The notes below the pieces were generated by a model, which saw only the letters and a program-made list of their open reading frames with translations, did not search any database and was not told the DNA's origin. A stretch of 64,000 bases of DNA, taken from contig NZ_CP081869.1 of assembly GCF_019797865.1 (NCBI RefSeq), positions 434,001 to 498,000 of the forward strand. The letters run 5' to 3'. This document shows positions 59,654-64,000 of the stretch, one piece after another (position 1 is the stretch's first letter; the number at the start of each line of letters is the position of its first letter). Position numbers and translations under genes: made by a program. Origin of the DNA: Chenggangzhangella methanolivorans. Its GTDB lineage: Bacteria; Pseudomonadota; Alphaproteobacteria; Rhizobiales; Methylopilaceae.

Positions 59654-59682
59654 GGGCGCGCTCCGGCCGCGCGCGCCCTTTT
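59654..59682 (+). terminator. Possible Rho-independent terminator
   Basis: GGGCGCGC (59654-59661) pairs with GCGCGCCC (59671-59678), followed by TTTT. It directly abuts the tRNA-Gln gene, so it may instead be a structured leader. Confidence 0.45.
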
Positions 59683-59757
59683 CGGGGGTGGCGCAATTGG
59701 TAGCGCAGCGGGTTCTGAGCCCGAAGGTCGGAAGTTCGAGACTTTCACCCCGAGCCA
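59682..59757 (+). tRNA. tRNA-Gln (CTG)
   Basis: A full cloverleaf can be drawn: acceptor TCGGGGG/ACCCCGA, D arm GCGC-AATTGGTA-GCGC, anticodon stem GCGGG/CCCGA with loop TTCTGAG (anticodon CTG, glutamine), T arm GGAAG-TTCGAGA-CTTTC, then G and an encoded CCA. Mismatches at 7-66 and 27-43 show it is less perfect than the chromosomal tRNAs at 61.3 kb, as is common for tRNAs carried by phages or integrated elements. Helps decoding of CAG codons. Confidence 0.7.
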
Positions 59758-59927
59758 ACTTCCAGCGCGGCGGCGTGGAGAGCAGACACGTAGGTGAGCG
59801 GGCCGCGCAGCGCATCGCGCTCCCGCAAGCTGGCAGGGATGAGGGCCTTGATGCGACGCAGGCCGTTCCCTCTGCGATAGCCGGCCTAGCGACCGGCCCG
59901 CTGGTAGCCTTTCAGAGGAGGTCTCCG

Positions 59928-60275
59928 GTGCTCACCCAACGCCATCGCCCCCTGACGCGCTCGCAGGCAGCCAAGCAGGCCGCCGTCACCCGTGCCGAGA
60001 CCGCCCGCCGCGAGGCGCGGAGCTTGCGCTACTGGTTGGGGGACATCATGGGCGTCCGGCGCTCCAAGGCCGAGATGGTCGCGTCGCGCAACGCTTTCGA
60101 CCGCATGACCGGAGCGGCGGCCTGGGACGTCGAGCAGGCGATGGGCGTCGCCGTCTGTGATGGTTTCGCAGTGAAGGCTCCAGGCCCGCGCGGCGGCGCC
60201 GGATGGACGCTGACGCCGTCCGGGGAGCGGATGATCCGCAGGCGGCTTGACCTGCCGGCGCGCGAATCCAGGTGA
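59928..60275 (+). CDS. Hypothetical protein with basic N-terminus
   Basis: 115 residues from GTG at 59928, chosen because GAGGAGGT lies 5 bases upstream. It reads LTQRHRPLTRSQAAKQAAVT, then RYWLGDIMGVRRSKAEMVAS and GGAGWTLTPSGERMI, a winged-helix-like ending. A small DNA-binding protein is plausible but unproven. It converges with the AbiEi gene. Confidence 0.6.
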   Translation: MLTQRHRPLTRSQAAKQAAVTRAETARREARSLRYWLGDIMGVRRSKAEMVASRNAFDRMTGAAAWDVEQAMGVAVCDGFAVKAPGPRGGAGWTLTPSGERMIRRRLDLPARESR

Positions 60276-60360
60276 CCAGGAGCGCCCTTGGGCGTTTCCT
60301 CCCCCAGGACTGGGTCGTCGGTGGTGGCGCCGGCGGCCCTTTTTCGTTGAGATCGAGGGA

Positions 60361-60990
60361 CTACCGGAGGGCCGCGATCGAGGGCGCCAGTTCCTCGGCC
60401 ACCCTCAAGAATGGCGTCAACGCGTCCTTCACCCCGATCGCTTCCGCAATGTCCCAGATCTCGTTCAGATCCGCGCCGCTGCGCACATAGTCCGCCAGCG
60501 CCTTGGCGGCGGTCTCCTCGCCAAGCTTCCCTCGATAGCGGATGAGGTCGACGACGGTCCGCGCCGGCGACGTGAAGCGAACGTCGACGCCGGCGATCTG
60601 GACGGTGTTCACACCGACCTCCAAGAGTTCGGCCGGCCACCACACGAGGCGATGGGGCTGACGGATGCTGGGCGCCGCCATATTGCCGTTTCTTCCGCGA
60701 TCGACCGCATACCAGATCTCTGGCGGATCCTCGTCGGACAGGCCATGGAACTGCGCCGCGGATCCGAGGCAGACGACGCCCTGCAAGAGCAGGGAGGTCG
60801 CGGCCAGGCTGATGCCAGTGGTCGCAAGGCCTTCGGCGCTTACGTAGACGCCCCGGGCGTATTGAATGATCCGACCGGCGTCGGCGGCGCGCTTGATCGC
60901 CATCCGCGACAACCCGGCTGCAGCCAGATCGGCGGATCGATGCAGCCTGTTGTCTGCGAAGATAGCGTCGATAGCGGGTGGAGGGCTCAT
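60361..60990 (-). CDS. AbiEi-type antitoxin / transcriptional repressor
   Basis: 209 residues. The N-terminal winged helix HRSADLAAAGLSRMAIKRAA followed by GRIIQYARGVYVS is typical of AbiEi, the antitoxin of type IV abortive-infection modules. The C-terminal domain (VCLGSAAQFHGLSDEDPPEI, RTVVDLIRYRGKLGEETAA) matches the AbiEi toxin-neutralising half. No AbiEii nucleotidyltransferase toxin gene follows; the next gene on the left faces the other way. Operator-like repeats lie upstream at 61030-61120, fitting autoregulation. Confidence 0.78.
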   Translation of the reverse strand: MSPPPAIDAIFADNRLHRSADLAAAGLSRMAIKRAADAGRIIQYARGVYVSAEGLATTGISLAATSLLLQGVVCLGSAAQFHGLSDEDPPEIWYAVDRGRNGNMAAPSIRQPHRLVWWPAELLEVGVNTVQIAGVDVRFTSPARTVVDLIRYRGKLGEETAAKALADYVRSGADLNEIWDIAEAIGVKDALTPFLRVAEELAPSIAALR

Positions 60991-61029
60991 GCGAGCAGCC
61001 TATCCGCGCAGCCCGCATGTTACAATGAA

Positions 61030-61053
61030 GTAGCAAAATCTCAGTTTTGCTAC
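61030..61053 (-). promoter_or_regulatory. Operator-like palindrome upstream of abiEi, site 1
   Basis: GTAGCAAAA (61030-61038), six bases, TTTTGCTAC (61045-61053): a perfect 9-bp palindrome 40 bases upstream of the AbiEi start. AbiEi proteins bind inverted repeats in their own promoters. Confidence 0.6.
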
Positions 61054-61094
61054 CTGAACGTAACATCCCCGGCCGCCGGTTTTCGAAACGTCCA

Positions 61095-61120
61095 AGTAGC
61101 AAAATCCGATTCGAGCTACT
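61095..61120 (-). promoter_or_regulatory. Operator-like palindrome upstream of abiEi, site 2
   Basis: AGTAGC (61095-61100) and GCTACT (61115-61120), sharing AGTAGCAAAATC with site 1. Two sites 65 bp apart would allow cooperative repression. Confidence 0.5.
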
Positions 61121-61180
61121 TCGCTGTTTCGTAACCCCCTTCCCGATTCGGACGCCGGCGAGAACGCCTAGCGAACCTCC

Positions 61181-61201
61181 GTGGGGACTTCGTGGGGACT
61201 T
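61181..61201. repeat. Tandem GTGGGGACTT repeat near tRNA-Gly
   Basis: GTGGGGACTT at 61181-61190 and 61192-61201. Short direct repeats beside a tRNA gene can be recombinase arm sites, but no integrase is seen. The whole 61121-61316 stretch has no gene. Confidence 0.4.
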
Positions 61202-61316
61202 TCTGCACCGAAACACCCCACAAGAGGCCTTTTGGCCGCCTTACGTTCCCCTAGCCCCCACGCCGCATGAGGCGGCCAGAGGCCAGAAAAACGTTCAATT
61301 TTCAGGGCTGGAAGGC

Positions 61317-61390
61317 TGGAGCGGGTACCGGGAATCGAACCCGGGTATTCAGCTTGGAAGGCTGCTGCTCTACCATTGAGCTACACCCGC
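61317..61390 (-). tRNA. tRNA-Gly (TCC)
   Basis: On the reverse strand: GCGGGTG acceptor, D arm AGCTCAATGGTAGAGC, anticodon loop CTTCCAA (TCC, glycine GGA codons), T arm CGGGTTCGATTCCCG, acceptor TACCCGC, then T and encoded CCA. Standard structure. Its 3' end faces the accessory region and is a likely integration site for the element to the left. Confidence 0.97.
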
Positions 61391-61421
61391 GCGCCGCCCG
61401 TCATAGCGCATTCATGCGGGA

Positions 61422-61506
61422 TGGTGGAGGGGGTTGGATTCGAACCAACGTAGGCTGAGCCAACGGATTTACAGTCCGTCCCCTTTAACCACTCGGGCAC
61501 CCCTCC
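61422..61506 (-). tRNA. tRNA-Tyr (GTA)
   Basis: On the reverse strand: GGAGGGG acceptor, anticodon loop ACTGTAAAT region with GTA, a long class II variable arm (TTGGCTCAGCCTACG), T arm GGTTCGAATCC, 3' CCCCTCC and CCA. Lies 31 bases from tRNA-Gly, a common Hyphomicrobiales pairing. Confidence 0.97.
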
Positions 61507-61737
61507 ACGCCGGCCCCGATATGTAGGGGGCCGCGCAAGCGCCGCGGTCCCGAAGGACAGAAGCGATCGCGGCGCTCGCTATAGGGGGAGGCCGCGCCCT
61601 CGGTCAACCGGAAAACCGCGCGGCGGCCGCCCGGCTGTGGGCGAACGCGTTGCCAAGCGGCCCGTCGTGGTGGAAGAACCGCGCCTTGGCGGCCCGAACG
61701 TCGCCGTCTCGAACCTTCCGCCCCAAGGGAGCCCAGA

Positions 61738-62560
61738 ATGTCCGTCTCCCGACCGCCCCGCCGGCCACGCCCCGGCGCGCAGGGCCGCGACGCCAAGGAC
61801 GGCCAGAAGAGCTGGGGTCCGCGCGCCTTTCCGCGCGATCACGACGGCCCGGTCGTGCTCTACGGCTTCCACAGCGTCGTCGAGGCCCTGCGGAACCCGA
61901 AGCGCAAGCCGATCCGTCTTCTCACGACAGAGAACGCTCTCGCCCGCCTCGCGGAGGCCGGCGTCGCCGAGCGCCTCGCGCCGGAGATCGTGCGCCCCGG
62001 CGAGATCGATCGCCTGCTCACCCCCGACGCCGTCCATCAGGGCCTCTATCTCGAAGCCGAGGCGCTGAAAGTCCCGACGCTCGAGACGATCCCGCGCGAC
62101 GGGCTCGTGCTCGTGCTCGACCAGATCACCGACCCGCACAATGTCGGCGCGATCGTGCGCACCGCGGCCGCCTATGCGGTGGACGCCATCGTCACCACCG
62201 CCCGCCACAGCCCGGAAGCCACCGGCGTGCTAGCGAAATCGGCGAGCGGAGGCCTCGAACACGCCCCTCTGGTGCTCGTCCAGAATCTCGCCCGCGCGCT
62301 CCAACATCTTGGCGAACGGGGATTTCTGCGGATCGGGCTCGATTCGGATGGGCCCGCCCCGCTCGACGACGCCAAGCTCGGCGACCGCGGCCTCGCGCTG
62401 GTGCTCGGAGCCGAAGGCAAGGGCCTTCGCCAATTGACGCGGGAGACCTGCGACGTCCTCGCCCGGCTCGACATGCCCGGGCGCGATCAAGAGCCTCAAC
62501 GTGTCGAACGCGGCGGCGATCGCGCTGCACGTCGCGCGGCGGACGAAACCGGCGGGCTAG
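61738..62560 (+). pseudogene. rlmB: 23S rRNA 2'-O-methyltransferase RlmB (TrmH family), one frameshift
   Basis: About 273 residues. SPOUT methyltransferase that methylates G2251 of 23S rRNA in E. coli. It shows VLYGFHSVVEALRNPKRKP at the substrate-binding N-domain, VLDQITDPHNVGAIVRTAAA (motif 1), LVLGAEGKGLRQLTRETCD (motif 2) and, after one extra base near 62480, SLNVSNAAAIALHVARR (motif 3) to TAG at 62558-62560. Motif 3 is essential, so the +1 shift would inactivate it; in a conserved chromosomal gene a sequencing error is more likely. The frame otherwise reads on to 63015 as nonsense. Confidence 0.9.
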
Positions 62561-62973
62561 CGCGGCTTGTACTGGTTGATGCGGGTGGCCGCGTCGGTCC
62601 GCACGGTCGGGCCGCTCGGCGCGATCGCGGGCCCTGGCCGCTGAAGGGCGCGCGCGCGGCCGAAGCCGTCATAGGTGTCCGGACGGCCCGGCACGTTCAG
62701 CCGCCGCCCCCGCGCGTCATATCGCGGCGCCTCGAAGCGCTGCCGCGGGTAGGTGGAGCGCTGGGGCGTCATCACGATCTCGGGAGAGCGCCGCCCGCGA
62801 CGCCAGTCGCGGTCGGCCTGTCCGGACGGGCGTGTGACCGCGCCAGGGCGCTGGTCGTAGGGCGCGGCGATCGAGGTTCCCGGGCGTCGCTCGTCGGCGA
62901 CGACGGGCCCGACGCCCAGCGCATGGCACGCCAGCGCGAGAACGATCGCAAGCGGCATAGACGAACGTCGCAT
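62557..62973 (-). CDS. Secreted arginine/proline-rich hypothetical protein
   Basis: 138 residues with a signal peptide (SSMPLAIVLALACHALGVG, cut near VADE). The mature part is basic, rich in Arg, Pro and Gly, and probably unstructured (PRYDARGRRLNVPGRPDTYD). Converges with rlmB, overlapping its restored stop by 4 bases. No family recognised; a periplasmic role is inferred from the signal alone. Confidence 0.7.
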   Translation of the reverse strand: MRRSSMPLAIVLALACHALGVGPVVADERRPGTSIAAPYDQRPGAVTRPSGQADRDWRRGRRSPEIVMTPQRSTYPRQRFEAPRYDARGRRLNVPGRPDTYDGFGRARALQRPGPAIAPSGPTVRTDAATRINQYKPR

Positions 62974-63284
62974 TCAGCCTCCAGTCGACGAGTCATTCCA
63001 ACAACTTGTATCTAGTTGGTGCGACATTCCGCGCCAGTAGCGCGGGGATCGTTTCGGCGGTCGCCGAAAGCGTTGCGGCGGTCCCGTCGTCAGGCTGAAG
63101 ACCGGCGTCCAGGACGTCAGCTACAGGGCGAATCGCGGCGAAGGCTTCGCGGTTCGTCGGGGGTGGGACCGACGGCCGGAAGAGCCGCGGGTCCAGTGTT
63201 TCAACGAAGCCGCCGAAAACAAGGCGGCGCACGGCTGCGACGCGACGGGAACGCGCGCCGACCGCCAGAACCGAGGTGACGCCC
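62974..63284. other. Intergenic region, no gene recognised
   Basis: Divergent spacer between the secreted protein and the transporter. Open frames on both strands here have no recognisable features. It must carry both promoters. Confidence 0.35.
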
Positions 63285-64000
63285 ATGTCAGTCGCAACAG
63301 CCGCTCCGAGCATGGCCGAAAGGACGCGGCCAATGACCCGCGAGGAGAAGAAGGTCATCCTGGCCTCCTCCCTCGGCACCATCTTTGAATGGTACGATTT
63401 CTATCTCTACGGAACGCTCGCCGTGATCATCGGCAAGCAGTTCTTCTCGGCCTTCGATCCGTCCACCCAGGCGATCTTCGCGCTGCTGGCGTTTGCGGCG
63501 GGCTTCCTGGTCCGTCCGTTCGGCGCGCTGGTGTTCGGCCGCCTCGGCGATCTCGTGGGCCGCAAATACACCTTCCTGATCACCATCGTGATCATGGGCG
63601 CTTCAACCTTTCTCGTCGGCCTGCTGCCGAGCTACAACGAGATCGGCTGGCTCGCGCCGGTGATCCTGATCGTGCTGCGCATGCTCCAGGGCCTGGCGCT
63701 CGGCGGCGAATACGGCGGCGCGGCGGTCTATGTGGCCGAGCACGCCCCGGTCGGCCGCCGCGGCTTCTACACCGCCTGGATCCAGACCACCGCCACGCTC
63801 GGCCCTGTTGCTGTCGCTCGCGGTCATCGTGTCGCTGCGCCTGTGGATGGGCGAGCAGGCGTTCCAAACGGACTTCCAGCTGTTCTTCGGCCTGCAGGGC
63901 GGCTGGCGCATCCCGTTCCTGGCCTCGATCCTGTTGCTTGCGATCTCGATCTACATCCGCATGCAGATGCATGAGTCGCCAGCCTTCACGAAGATGAAGG
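63285..64000 (+). pseudogene. MFS transporter, metabolite:H+ symporter type, frameshifted and cut by window end
   Basis: ATG at 63285 (GAGGTGA upstream). IFEWYDFYLYGTLAVIIGKQ in helix 1 and FGRLGDLVGRKYTFLITIVI (motif A loop) are hallmarks of the MHS family, which imports organic acids, betaines or shikimate with protons. LRMLQGLALGGEYGGAAVYV is the family GGEYGG motif. One extra C in the C3 run at 63803-63805 shifts the frame; LLLSLAVIVSLRLW and MHESPAFTKMK continue in the other frame to the window end. Substrate cannot be told. Chromosomal gene. Confidence 0.88.

Noticed and set aside
61317..61506. Genes translated across the tRNA pair
   Set aside because: Open frames here only read through clear tRNA-Gly and tRNA-Tyr genes.
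62993..63382. 129-residue reverse frame upstream of the transporter
   Set aside because: It overlaps the transporter start on the opposite strand and has no recognisable features; the evidence for coding is too weak.

Overview
The window is GC-rich DNA with alphaproteobacterial character, most likely Hyphomicrobiales (Rhizobiales). The evidence is an imuA-imuB-dnaE2 mutagenesis cassette behind a GTTC-N7-GTTC LexA box, tRNA-Gly and tRNA-Tyr genes next to rlmB, and general codon use. The species cannot be named from the sequence. About 61 kb looks accessory (an integrated element or former plasmid/phage material). Ordinary chromosome resumes at the right end with tRNA-Gly(TCC), tRNA-Tyr(GTA), rlmB, a secreted protein and an MHS-type transporter. 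No integrase, conjugation genes or CRISPR array are visible, so the element type is open.

Layout: 0-6.7 kb holds small unknown proteins, a possible replication-type protein and a large primase-polymerase/helicase gene. 6.9-12.4 kb is the SOS mutagenesis cassette. 12.8-16.2 kb has a decayed DUF763 gene, a MarR-like regulator and a holin/coiled-coil pair of phage flavour. 16.8-26.1 kb is a lower-GC cargo patch with two related secreted alpha/beta hydrolases, a membrane spermidine-synthase-like protein, two AraC regulators and decayed IS66, IS5 and possibly ISL3 elements. 27.2-33.5 kb is a LysR-linked redox/detoxification operon (SDR, cyclophilin-like, SMP-30, aldo/keto reductase, MFS, cupin).

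33.8-49.3 kb is the centrepiece: a DNA phosphorothioation defence locus of the SspABCD-SspFGH type. sspA (cysteine desulfurase), sspB (DUF4007), sspC (ATPase) and sspD (PAPS-reductase-like) run rightward. sspF, sspG and sspH run leftward and meet sspD tail-to-tail with 9 bp between the stop codons. SspABCD would place sulfur in the DNA backbone; SspFGH would act on unmodified DNA. A membrane-anchored Mrr-type nuclease with a partner gene follows at 50-51.4 kb. 51.4-52.3 kb is a broken SOS locus (LexA box, SRAP remnant, zinc-ribbon pseudogene).

52.5-59.2 kb is a long leftward operon of overlapping genes: unknown small proteins, an AAA+ ATPase and two metallophosphoesterases. Its function is unknown and it is the best candidate here for an undescribed system. 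It is followed by an extra tRNA-Gln(CTG) and a lone AbiEi-type antitoxin with operator-like repeats.

Many otherwise well-preserved genes, including the chromosomal rlmB and transporter, are broken by single-base indels, mostly in short homopolymers. This suggests residual sequencing error as much as real decay. Interrupted genes are labelled pseudogene, but several may be intact in the organism.
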